DNA of 64,000 nucleotides. It comes from Planctobacterium sp047947135 (GTDB taxonomy: Bacteria > Pseudomonadota > Gammaproteobacteria > Enterobacterales > Alteromonadaceae). Each line of letters opens with the position of its first letter. Position 1 is the first letter of the stretch. The stretch covers positions 620,001 to 684,000 of the forward strand of contig CP170457.1 of the NCBI GenBank assembly GCA_047947135.1, in the 5' to 3' direction. The notes below the pieces were generated by a model. The model saw nothing but the letters and a program-made list of their open reading frames with translations, searched no databases and was not told where the DNA came from. Below are positions 1 to 8,900 of the stretch, piece by piece. A program made the position numbers and the translations under genes.

Positions 1-452
1 AGCAGAAAAAAGCACGCTCAATATGATGAACTGGCAAACTTTCCTATTGTAACTGAACCGCAAAATGACAACCGCCTGACACTACAAGTATCTTCATTAC
101 CGATAAACATTATCATGTAAAAAGATAGTTCATGGTTGCGGATTCTGCACCAGCAATATCGACAGGTTATCCAGATTATAAGGGCAGACTTAGGTATGTC
201 AGCCATATCATCACACTGTACGATAGGACCCGTAAATACCACTGAGGAAAGTAGTGCCGGCTTAGTTGCCGGAGCTGTCGTTTGTTGCCAAACTGAATAC
301 AATGGGAGTTACCCTATGTGTCATTTCAAGTGTAAGGGGTTGTCGGGAAGACAGTACAACCTAAACCCTGTCCTGTTCAGTTTATTAGTTATTTTTTTGT
401 AGAATAATAATGGCCACCAAAGCGGCCCTTGCATAATACACATTAGATTACC
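1..452. other. No confident gene; decayed intergenic sequence
   Basis: I see no convincing gene here. Short open frames exist on both strands (one of 88 codons on the plus strand from 136), but they lack a clear ribosome binding site, conserved motifs or protein-like composition. The right end, around 411-440, carries a GCGGCCCTTG block that matches one arm of the long palindrome at 5572-5623. This suggests the remains of the terminator that followed the broken gene fragment at 453-512. Confidence 0.5.
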
Positions 453-512
453 TTAGCTTTCGTCTTCATTGGGGCCGTCGAAGCATTTTTTCAGTTTCAC
501 TTTGTGTACTGA
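453..512 (-). pseudogene. C-terminal remnant of an unrecognised gene (copy A)
   Basis: On the minus strand a short frame ends in a tail reading KVKLKK-C-FDGPNEDES and a stop. The same tail, KVKLKK-R-FDGPDEDEG, ends the broken copy at 5628-5800. Only about 20 codons of the family survive here, and upstream sequence no longer aligns by eye. The matching C-terminus, plus the shared GCGGCCCTTG sequence just past the stop, shows the two loci are relics of the same gene. I do not recognise the family. Confidence 0.45.
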
Positions 513-795
513 AACGCTGTGGTGGCAATACCAATGCACGGTGGTTACTCCCTCCTACCGAGCCCCCTGTTAAATAGCAGTATACCTATCGCTCACCTGA
601 AAGAAAAAGAAGCAGGCCAAACACGTCTGTAGATCCTCAAATTTGTCGTCCATTTTGTTACGTTCTTTGATGACTCAGACTGCAATTTTAAACCTTGCCG
701 TTAAAATTGACGACTAATACGACATTACGACACTGATACCAACAAAAGGTCATTTGTCAGTGCTAAAAAGAGCGTGGCAAATCAAAGGAGTAAGA
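513..795. other. Intergenic sequence upstream of the hydrolase gene
   Basis: No gene, RNA or clear repeat was recognised. The stretch ends with AAAGGAG at 784-790, the ribosome binding site of the alpha/beta hydrolase gene that starts at 796. The promoter of that gene presumably lies here, but I could not pick convincing -35 and -10 elements. Confidence 0.4.
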
Positions 796-1848
796 ATGAG
801 ATTCACACTAGTATGTATTCTTCTATGTATCTGCTCTGCCCAAGCGAGTGCTCTAGACAAAGGAGACTTATTGGATTTTCAGTTTGAAAGCGAAACACTT
901 AACGGTGTTATCAATCTACCTCAGAATAAGACGATCAAAGGCATCATTTTATTGATACATGGCTATGGCGAAACCCATGCCGTGAAGAATAATTGGTACA
1001 GTGATATCCGTTCAATCATGATTGACGCAGGTTATGGTACTTACATGTGGGATAAAATGGGTTGTGGCGACAGTACTGGTACATTTGATATCAATCAACC
1101 GGTAGCTAACAGTGCTGATGAAGCCATCGCCGCTATCACGATGTTGCAGGCTCGGAACATCCCAGGCTCAGGGAATATAGGTTTATGGGGAATCAGTAGA
1201 GCGGGATGGATCAACCCACTGATCATTAAAAAATACCAAGACATTGCCTTTTGGGTGTCAGTCAGTGGTGTAGATGGCAAAGAGAACTTCAGCTATTTAC
1301 TCGAAAAAAACCTCATCATCGATGGGGTACCGCAAAAAAAGGCCAGCTTGATTGCCTCCGAATGGCGAAGAGGAATGCAAATAGCACACAAAGGTGGCTC
1401 ATACAGTGAGTTCAAAAATGCAACGAGAAATTTAGCAAAGAATGAATTTTGGCTCAGATTTACTGAGGGAGGCTTCGGTTTCTTAACCTACCCTTTTTTA
1501 CGCTATGAATTGCGTAATGCCGTATTTGACGAAAAGTCAGGGCTGCAAGTTCATGTTGAACACTTCGAAAAACTATTAAACGACATGAATATTCCCGTGC
1601 TGGCATTATTTGGGGAGCAAGACATGAACGTAGACTGGAGAAACACCAAACGTTTGTATCAACGTACGCTTAACAAAGAATTGCTAACCATCGCGTCTTT
1701 TCCGAATTGTAACCACAGCATCTTTGAAGCCAAGACTGGCGGTTACTATGAGTTTGAGGATAGCAAACTGCCGTATAAACGTTGCGAAGGGTTTCTTGAA
1801 ACCACTGCAAAATGGCTCAAAAAACTCAAACTTGATACACGTGGTTAA
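796..1848 (+). CDS. Secreted alpha/beta hydrolase
   Basis: A 350-residue alpha/beta-hydrolase fold protein, probably an exported esterase or peptidase-like enzyme. The start at 796 is chosen because AAAGGAG precedes it and it begins directly with a signal peptide (basic MRF, hydrophobic core, cleavage near AQASA). An upstream alternative start at 754 would bury that signal. Visible motifs are the oxyanion HG near residue 54, the nucleophile elbow GISRAG near residue 133, an acidic residue in GEQD near 275 and a histidine in CNHS near 306, which together form a plausible Ser-Asp-His triad. Its substrate cannot be told. It stands alone on its strand, next to decayed sequence. Confidence 0.8.
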   Translation: MRFTLVCILLCICSAQASALDKGDLLDFQFESETLNGVINLPQNKTIKGIILLIHGYGETHAVKNNWYSDIRSIMIDAGYGTYMWDKMGCGDSTGTFDINQPVANSADEAIAAITMLQARNIPGSGNIGLWGISRAGWINPLIIKKYQDIAFWVSVSGVDGKENFSYLLEKNLIIDGVPQKKASLIASEWRRGMQIAHKGGSYSEFKNATRNLAKNEFWLRFTEGGFGFLTYPFLRYELRNAVFDEKSGLQVHVEHFEKLLNDMNIPVLALFGEQDMNVDWRNTKRLYQRTLNKELLTIASFPNCNHSIFEAKTGGYYEFEDSKLPYKRCEGFLETTAKWLKKLKLDTRG

Positions 1849-1938
1849 CTAAATATACATATATGGTCACTTTCGAAATGGGACATATCTGGATGGGACA
1901 TACAATATCTGCACCTGAGGGACAATGATTCAGAATGA

Positions 1939-2180
1939 GTCATTATCCCAAGAGCAAGGAAAGCACTGGTGTGTACCGCAGATTCATCCTATTACCAATG
2001 CATATCACGCTGCGTCAGGCGGGCATTTTTATGTGGGGAAGATAATGTCACTGGCAACAACTATGAGCATCGCCGCCAATGGGTGGAAGACAGACTGCAT
2101 TTACTGGCTAAGGTATTTAGCATTGAAGTCTATGCGTTTCCAGCAATGAGTAACCATACCCAAGTTGTTCTGGATATAAT
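1939..2180 (+). pseudogene. REP-associated tyrosine transposase (RAYT) remnant
   Basis: One reading frame (through codon GTG at 1969) gives the hallmark N-terminal half of RAYT/TnpA-REP proteins: YYQCISRCVRRAFLCGED, then YEHRRQWVEDRL, then AFPAMSNHTQVVLD. In intact members the last block is AVMSNHTHVVL with the HUH metal-binding histidines; here the second histidine is Gln. The frame has no good start, follows a stop at 1936, and loses similarity after about 2180, so the catalytic Tyr helix and C-terminal half are gone. This is a degraded remnant of an IS200-like Y1 transposase domesticated for REP elements. Confidence 0.8.
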
Positions 2181-2198
2181 TACGCTTAACATTGACTT

Positions 2199-3848
2199 CT
2201 ATTCTTTGTCCAGTCTTTCGGCCTTCTTCATTTTCCAGGATTTTGCCGGGTACTTGGCGAAAATAAAAGCAAAGCCACAGGTTATCCAGACAACCACCAT
2301 CTGAATGACCCAGTTAAACCAGACATTAAAGCCCTGTCGGTGGACTTCAATATAAGGTCCGTACAGGTAGGCCTTTTCCACTGACCAGGTGCCTACCATT
2401 GCCCGAAAACGAAGATGGTCCAGAAACATGATCCCGGAACTGCCTGGTAGTCTGCTATTCAGAAACGCCTGGAACAGTGATGCTGTTGTGGCATCTTCCG
2501 GAACGCTTTTTCCCTCCTCCAGCAACTGTTCTTTGTACACACCGGCAAAATGCTGCTTCGAATCCTGAAAGTACCGGATGTGACCTGTTGTAGCGGTGAG
2601 CACAATCATCACAATGCACAGATAAGAAGCCGAGCGCCAGTCAGTCCAATGATAAATACGAAACAGCACGTACATGACAAAGGGCAGTACAATATTAGTC
2701 ACTCCTGGCGTGGCCCAGGTGCCGGTTTTCACATTCTCTTCCCCGTAGAAATGCCCGCAGAACCAGACCAGGATAAATGCCACTGACAGGATGATGGCCG
2801 CATTACCCAGGCGATTCAGAGGGTTAAATCCTTTTTTATGCCAGTGGGCATAGTATTTATATTCCGAGGTCAGTGTTGGACAGTCGGGAAGGGTCTTCTG
2901 TAGTTTTTCAAGCACGTGTTCCAGCCATAGAGCAAAAGCCTGACTGCCTGTTTTGTGACGGTTTTCGTAAAGATGTCGAAGCAGGTTCACCTGCTCTTCC
3001 TTTGGCTTGATCATCTTCTGCTCTGTTAATAACCGGAATAACAGGGCCAGCGCTTCCTTAATTAACTGAGAATGACCTAGGTTCAGGGTATCGCTGAAGC
3101 GTCCGACATCCAGGCGAATCGCCAGGCTCACCAGCGCATCGGTCTGTTCGGCATTCAGCGCCAGAGGTGTGCTGTTACGGCACAATACATCAGCTGCCAG
3201 ACTCTGAATAAAATTCACCAGACTAATCGGCAGCGCCGTGCCAGGTTGCTGTGACAGAATCGTTACCAGTTTTGCAACCTCAATAGAAACCTGCTCTGGA
3301 GTAACGGATTTGTGTTGCGTTACAAATGCTGAACTGGTTTCATCAGAAGATGCCACTGGTGAAAAAAACACTGTCCGGGCCACATCAGCTAATTCTTTCA
3401 GAACAGTCTGCTGTCCCTGACTGTCATTTGCAAACCGGATCAGAAACGCCAGAATTTGATGGCATTTATCGGTCCGTGGCAGCGGCTGACCAATAAGCCA
3501 TTGTTTGGCCAGTGTGGCGCTTTCGTTCATTTGTCCCAGTTTCTGTACAACGGAGTCCGCATCGGAATGGACGGTCAGCAAATTAAGCGCTGACTGGGTT
3601 AACCGGACCGCCGTGTAAGCACCATCGTAAGAACTGTAAATGACTTTATAGTCTTTACCGGAGCGTGTGTCGTAGTAATAGGCGGGGTTCTGATTTGCAC
3701 TTACCCAGCTTAACAGCCTGACCCCTTTCTTTTGCGAGATCGGTTTGAAGTGAGATGGCAAGTCCTGAAAATACTGTTCAGGCGCCTTTGCTTCGGACTG
3801 CGCAGCTGCCTGGGACTTTCTCTGTTGTTTTCTAAGTTTACGACTCAC
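2199..3848 (-). CDS. Hypothetical membrane protein
   Basis: A 549-residue protein of unknown function. The N-terminus is very basic and Gln-rich (MSRKLRKQQRKSQ). It is followed by about 330 residues of soluble, mostly helical character. Four hydrophobic segments then appear in the last 200 residues: AIILSVAFILVWFCG, a segment around IVLPFVMYVLF, one around CIVMIVLTATTG, and a final one around VIQMVVVWITCGFAFIF before a charged tail. I recognise no catalytic motif or family. A cytosolic regulatory or scaffold domain with a membrane anchor would fit the layout, but that is inference. It is monocistronic; its 3' end abuts the RAYT remnant. Confidence 0.7.
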   Translation of the reverse strand: MSRKLRKQQRKSQAAAQSEAKAPEQYFQDLPSHFKPISQKKGVRLLSWVSANQNPAYYYDTRSGKDYKVIYSSYDGAYTAVRLTQSALNLLTVHSDADSVVQKLGQMNESATLAKQWLIGQPLPRTDKCHQILAFLIRFANDSQGQQTVLKELADVARTVFFSPVASSDETSSAFVTQHKSVTPEQVSIEVAKLVTILSQQPGTALPISLVNFIQSLAADVLCRNSTPLALNAEQTDALVSLAIRLDVGRFSDTLNLGHSQLIKEALALLFRLLTEQKMIKPKEEQVNLLRHLYENRHKTGSQAFALWLEHVLEKLQKTLPDCPTLTSEYKYYAHWHKKGFNPLNRLGNAAIILSVAFILVWFCGHFYGEENVKTGTWATPGVTNIVLPFVMYVLFRIYHWTDWRSASYLCIVMIVLTATTGHIRYFQDSKQHFAGVYKEQLLEEGKSVPEDATTASLFQAFLNSRLPGSSGIMFLDHLRFRAMVGTWSVEKAYLYGPYIEVHRQGFNVWFNWVIQMVVVWITCGFAFIFAKYPAKSWKMKKAERLDKE

Positions 3849-3999
3849 GTCATGAAGATTTTATTCACAAAGTTCTAAGTATAGATGAAATGCGGCTGTC
3901 CCGAACTCATCAACAATTTTACAATGTCACTTTAATTTTTAATTAAACAATAATCTGTCATAGCATAAAGAGCATGGGGCGCGGGAGGTTGCTGCTGTG

Positions 4000-4290
4000 T
4001 CAGAAGAGCCGAAGAAAGTCGATGGCTTTGCGGGATTCGTGATAGCCTTTGGGGAAAACCAGTTGCACGTAGCGGCCTTTGCGTTCGGCTTTGCGGATTT
4101 TATCCAGCTTTTTGGATAAATCGCTGTCGCCTTTGTAGCCCAGCACATGCCAGCTTTGACCAGAGAGTTGCACAAACACCTTGCCATCCGAGCGGTATAA
4201 TCGCTCAAACTTGGCAGGCTCGCCTTTGACTTTAGCGGCAAAGGCGTTTTGTACTCAAAACTACCGCCATTAACACCACTCATATTAATC
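4000..4290 (-). pseudogene. Frameshifted remnant of an unrecognised gene (copy C)
   Basis: The minus-strand frame ending at the stop at 4000-4002 reads well as protein over about 80 codons (FERLYRSDGKVFVQLSG, then KKLDKIRKAERKGRYVQLVF, then GYHESRKAIDFL). It has no start: the only nearby ATG, at about 4283, lies in another frame and runs into it by a shift. The KKLDKIRKAERKGR-VQLV block recurs almost identically in the broken copy at 5628-5800. Copies B and C therefore derive from one gene family whose complete form is not in this window. Function unknown. Confidence 0.55.
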
Positions 4291-4413
4291 CTAATTTCTT
4301 CATCGTCTTTCCTGATATTGTTTTCTATGTCCTATTTAATCTATAAAACCGTGCTGGCTGTTTTATTTATTTCAACGACCTGACCCTGTTGCCCTAAAGA
4401 ACAATAGGACGTA

Positions 4414-4929
4414 ATGGATGAGGTTGAATTAGATCTACTCGGCAAACTCTATGAAAAGCTATTCATTTACTGTGAACCCCCATCTGCCATAAATTTTGAA
4501 GTGATTCTGGATTGGCACCATCAATGGCTTGGTAATGTTTATTCATGGGCTGGAAGAACCAGAACATCTAATATTGGCAAAGGTGGTTTTCAGTTTGCCA
4601 GTCCCAATCAGTTCGACCATTTAATCAAGGATTTCCAGCGAAATTTCTTACGCGAATTTTCTGAAATTAATGCTCTTACGAGGGAGCAGTTTGTGCAGTA
4701 TATATCGGAAAGTCATGTGGAGTTTATTCTTATACACCCAGTTAGGGATGGCAACGGGAGATTATCAAGACTATTGATTGATATGTTGGCTCAGAAAGCG
4801 GGATTTGGACCGTTGGATTACAGTTTATGGGACCAAAACAAGGATTTTTATTTTCGTTCAATCCAGGCGGGACTCAATGGTGACTATCAACACCTAAAAA
4901 GACTTGTAAATGATGTACTGCCGGACTAG
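4414..4929 (+). CDS. Fic family protein, N-terminally shortened
   Basis: A 171-residue Fic-domain protein. Fic enzymes transfer AMP or another nucleotide part onto hydroxyl groups of target proteins. The core motif HPVRDGNGR is at about residues 108-116, with the catalytic His and the phosphate-binding DGNGR intact; flanking helices (SHVEFILI before, LSRLLIDML after) also fit. Typical relatives begin some 20-30 residues earlier, but here a TAG at 4405-4407 closes the frame just upstream, so the N-terminus is truncated or restarted at this ATG. I see no inhibitory (S/T)xxxE(G/N) helix, so control may come from a partner. The small basic protein on the opposite strand overlaps its 3' end by 4 bp. 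Confidence 0.8.
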   Translation: MDEVELDLLGKLYEKLFIYCEPPSAINFEVILDWHHQWLGNVYSWAGRTRTSNIGKGGFQFASPNQFDHLIKDFQRNFLREFSEINALTREQFVQYISESHVEFILIHPVRDGNGRLSRLLIDMLAQKAGFGPLDYSLWDQNKDFYFRSIQAGLNGDYQHLKRLVNDVLPD

Positions 4930-5081
4930 ACCGCGAGGGCTAATTCACGGTACTTGTTACGATTACGCTTTAACTTTCGCTCGATGCTTTCGACTGACTC
5001 ACCTGTTTCAATAGCGGTGGAGCTAGCAACAGAGCGAAAAAGCGTTTTTCTAGTGATTTTCTTTGGTTTTCGGCGATTCAT
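4926..5081 (-). CDS. Small basic hypothetical protein convergent with fic
   Basis: A 51-residue, strongly basic protein (MNRRKPKKITRKTLF at the N-terminus, KLKRNRNKYRELALAV at the C-terminus). The start at 5081 is preferred over upstream in-frame starts because AGGAA lies 9 nt before it, whereas the upstream extension reads like non-coding or cassette-type sequence. Its size and charge suit an antitoxin or nucleic-acid-binding protein. Its end overlaps the fic gene tail-to-tail by 4 bp, which is unlike the usual co-directional antitoxin-toxin layout. Family not recognised; the possible link to Fic is inference only. Confidence 0.5.
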   Translation of the reverse strand: MNRRKPKKITRKTLFRSVASSTAIETGESVESIERKLKRNRNKYRELALAV

Positions 5082-5571
5082 AACAAGAACATTTCCTGCA
5101 TTACTTAAGTCAATAGTACCGTAATTTGTAAGAAAATAGAAATCAGTAGTGGCACTGCCCCAAACTGCGAACGCCGCTGGCCGCCTCTGCAAGTTTCTGC
5201 TGCTCTCATGTGCAAATGGTGCTGGTAAATCTGGGCCTGCCCAACCCATCAGAAACCACACAAAACGTAAAATATAACCCTGTCCGGTGGCACCGTGACA
5301 ACGGTAGGTACCTGTGATATCACCGTCACCTAAACCGGCATTAATATCGGCCCTGCGAGTATTGCCAAAGGCAACCTGCGCGGTGATTTTTCTATATCCA
5401 TGGTGGTTATTGGGTGAGAGGGAGTGGCAAACGACGTAGCAAAGCGTTAATTTCAGGGATGAAAATACCGAGCGTACAAGGACGTAACTACTGCGTCTTT
5501 ACGCTAACGATTGCTATTCCCTCTCACGAACGACCATCGTTGGCGTTGTATGCGGTTCTGAGCTCCTAGAC
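5082..5571. other. Non-coding or decayed stretch with an inverted repeat
   Basis: No confident gene. On the minus strand a protein-like reading runs from about 5400 to 5260 (AQVAFGNTRRADINAGLGDG, then TYRCHGATGQGYILRF) and continues into the frame of the small protein, but it has no start and no recognised family. A 10-bp inverted repeat, GTGAGAGGGA at 5414-5423 and TCCCTCTCAC at 5518-5527, encloses about 95 bp. The sequence resembles a spacer built from shuffled gene debris. Confidence 0.4.
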
Positions 5572-5623
5572 TTGAAGTCATAAACCAAGGGCCGCATAGG
5601 CGGCCCTTGGTTTATGACTTCAA
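5572..5623. terminator. Perfect 24-bp stem-loop (long palindrome)
   Basis: Arms of 24 bases, 5572-5595 and 5600-5623, are perfectly complementary around a 4-base loop (ATAG). The inner part is GC-rich (AAGGGCCGC / GCGGCCCTT). It lies 5 bp past the stop of the broken copy B on the minus strand, and a decayed version of one arm follows the stop of copy A near 421-430, so it probably began as that gene's terminator. There is no long U-tract, and the stem is much longer than a usual intrinsic terminator. Confidence 0.6.
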
Positions 5624-5627
5624 TGTA

Positions 5628-5800
5628 CTACCCTTCATCTTCATCCGGGCCGTCGAAGCGTTTTTTGAGTTTCACTTTTTTGAATGCGACGTTGGCATCC
5701 ATGATTTGGCAGGATTCGTGGTAGCCTTTGGGATAACCAGTTGTACGAAGCGGCCTTTGCGTTCGGCTTTGCGGATTTTATCCAGCTTTTTGGATAATCA
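5628..5800 (-). pseudogene. Frameshifted remnant of an unrecognised gene (copy B)
   Basis: The minus strand encodes the KKLDKIRKAERKGRFVQLV block (as in copy C at 4000-4290). After a one-base shift near 5735 it encodes GYHESCQIMDANVAFKKVKL and the tail KKRFDGPDEDEG before a stop (as in copy A). It is thus the link that shows A, B and C are pieces of one family. The reading frame is broken and no start is present, so it is not a working gene. Confidence 0.55.
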
Positions 5801-5863
5801 ACTCACCACCACAGTGAGTCGAACAGCGCCATTCAAGACGCTACGCGCCATGCCCGGCGCACC

Positions 5864-5892
5864 CAAAAAAAAGCCGGGCGATTTGCCCGGCT
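5864..5892 (-). terminator. Intrinsic terminator of the large secreted-protein gene
   Basis: Read on the minus strand, AGCCGGGC and GCCCGGCT (8-bp perfect stem, 5-base loop) are followed by eight T residues. This is a textbook intrinsic terminator and lies 24 bp after the stop of the 1050-residue gene at 5916. Confidence 0.9.
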
Positions 5893-5915
5893 AAACCCTG
5901 GATAAAGTTAACGCT

Positions 5916-8900
5916 TTATTTCCTGTACAGTCTGTAATCAGGTCTGTAGTACAGGATACCCTCTACCTTGTGCTCATCATTAGCAGACAGTTCGGTTGCC
6001 ATCAGCGACATGGTAATTTTGGTCGTGTTGGCAGGAATCACTATGTCGTTTACTTCGAACAGTTTCCATTGGTCCTCATCCAGAGACACTTGCAGGTCGC
6101 TTATATCGAGTGCAACGTGGCTGGCGGAAGCGGGTTTAGTTCCATGCTGAGCCGGATCCCACCGGGCATATATTTCGGCCTGTAGCTCAGGGGTTATCTT
6201 GTTAAAGATATTATCTTTTGATTGCAGGAAGTTATCACACTGCAGGGCAGCGATTGGGAAGTACTTCTCTTCAGTCTGTTTCGTGCCATTGCTCAGGGTA
6301 AACTCCAGTCTCAGCTTAGCGCGTTTGGTACACTCGCTGGATTTGGTGCCAGAATGCAGAAACTCTTCCGTCAATCTGGCTCTGACTAAAGACTGAAAGT
6401 CGATTCTGTTTTCCCCGTTTGTCACATCGATGACAGTTGACACTGAAGGGGCCGCCAAATGAATGGGAGTGTTCGGTGTGAACTGCGTATTTGTACGATA
6501 TGTTTGCCTGCGGGCGCTTTCAGAAACCTCCCGCGTAGCATCCATCCAGGCATACATGGACCTGACATCGCTAATGGAAAGTACTAGTTTGCCATCACCG
6601 CGATCACTGTCACGACATTGTTTGTTGCCGGAATACTGGCCAACAGCATGTTTAATATGGCAATACAGAAGACCACCGGCATCGTCATAAATGATGGAGT
6701 TTGGTCCGGTCAGATACTCTTCCGGATACTCCGTCATCATATAATCGGCATAGCGGCTGATATCACCATAATAGCCTTCGCCATTCAGGGCGGCTATGTT
6801 GTAGTTTTCCCGAATGCCAGCGCGGTCTTCAAACAACGAGTTGTACTCAAAGTGAATGCCAAACAAGGTGTTAACGTTGTTATCGGGGTCAAGCAAATGT
6901 CTGTCTTCTGCAAGCGGCGTAAACAGACCAATATTGTACCAGTGCAGCATTTCCATATCTGAAGGCAGTGTATCGACTCTTAACTGCACCGGACCAACAA
7001 CCGGATGTTCATAAAGCGGTGAGCGGTTCTTAAAGCGCAGCAGTCCAACATTCGGCTGAAATTCCACATTGTCAAACAAAGCCACAGCTTCGGCATGACG
7101 GACCGCTGTAAACCGGATTAAGCAATCTTCCAGTGTGGTATCCAAATCCGGACAAATTGTGGAGTACCTTACCGGATCTTTATAAGAACCCAGGGTGTTG
7201 TAAGAAGAGCTGTTGTAAGTCAGCTGAGAACTGTAGGATTTTATCGTATCACGAACGGCGCGGTGAATTCTCAACTGAGAAGCGGCCTTGCTGGCAGCAC
7301 TGGCACCACCTTTCGGGTTAGGCGTTGACTCCTGTTGCTGATAAAAACCCGCCAGTCTGACTTTGGTATTCTGGTTTTGAGGCTCTGCCAGCCATAGAGC
7401 ATACTGTTCCAGCGCTTCATGGATAAACATTTTACGGCGCTTCGTGGTTGTGGTTTCATCCACAATGCCGGAAGGAATGACCATATAAAATGCAATATCA
7501 TGCGGGCTGTTTTTAGCAGCTTCATGCAGGGCATCCAGTAATGACTGGTTCTTCTTAGCGTAGTATTCAAATGTGCCCTGATTAGCGGGAGCATTAACGC
7601 CAGGGATCACCTTTCTTGACATTTTAGAGCCGAAAAGCAAATCTAAATAGTCGTTTACGCAGTCAGTGAGGTAGCCCGAGCTTTGGTTGGGTTTTCCTTC
7701 GATAAATGCGTTCGGCATCTGATTACAAACAGAAAAAGGACCACCGCCGTCAACAACTTTAAATTCCTGATTTACAAAACTAAATGCATCAAACACCGGC
7801 TTGTTGTAGTTAGGTGCTGCATGTTGCAGTGTGGTGGGGTTGTAAGTTGATTCTGGCAAATCGTACTGATACAGATAGGTGCGGAAGACATCAATCAGGT
7901 CAACATCGTATGACGTTAATGACCAATTTTTATCCCAGTTTGCAAACTTCCAGCGCTTGTTGCCGTAAAGACTGCTGGGTTTTCCATCTTTCTTGCGTGT
8001 AGAGGAATATTTCATTTCAGAACTGAACTGATTAATATGCTTTGGTTTGCCATCGTAGAATGGTAAGTCGCTGGTTTTGACCAGTGTCAGGTTTATTCCC
8101 GAGGAAACCGTTTTACAGCCCTGATTGTTACAGCCCTGCAGTTCCAGACTAATAGTGTCATTAGTGTTAAAAGAACCCACTAAACTAGTATCGAAACTGA
8201 CTTTAGAGTAAGCAGCAGAAACGTTTCTGGTGATGCTGTTGTTGATGATAATTTTATAAGAAGTGGCATTATTAACTGATGTGACATTCCACTGCAGCTT
8301 GTCCTTATCACTGAACCAGTTATCACGTAAAGCACCATCCGGAACATTAACACTGGCCGTACCTGATACTTTAGGGGGGGGAGCAACCACTGTGGTGCAT
8401 GAGTATCCTGTGTAACTGCCCATACCACCATTGTCTGGCGCATTACCCCTGACCCTGAAACACCAATTACCAGACTGATCTACCTGAATGGATGTGCTTG
8501 AGCCACTGTAGTTATTGTGAAATGTAGTGCCATCGGGTCGTTTCACATAAACCTTTACCCAGTTGAAGTGCACGGAACTGAATTCTGGTTTTATACCCCA
8601 CCGGACATTTACTGAACTGTTTAATTCTGTTGTGCCACCGGACGGACTCAGTACGTTATGGGTAACCTGATGCTTGACATTTATCGGATTAACCTGGGTA
8701 CAGGACTCCGAAAACAGACCAAAGCCATCACCACTGGCCCAGCCTCTTGCGCGAAAACACCATTGTCCTTCTGTGTTAGCCGAGTAATTTTGAGAGCCGG
8801 ATGCGCCGCTGTAGTTGGTGTATGAATAAGAACTCTGACCAGGTTTTTTCACTCCCACTTTAACAAAAGAAAAATTAATGTGGTTGTAAGTGGATTTCGG

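Noticed and set aside
136..402. 88-codon plus-strand open frame near the left edge
   Set aside because: No ribosome binding site, no family, and an overlapping opposite-strand frame of similar length; composition does not look protein-like.
6618..6962. 114-codon plus-strand frame inside the large secreted-protein gene
   Set aside because: Lies opposite a well-supported coding frame and has no motif; a shadow frame.
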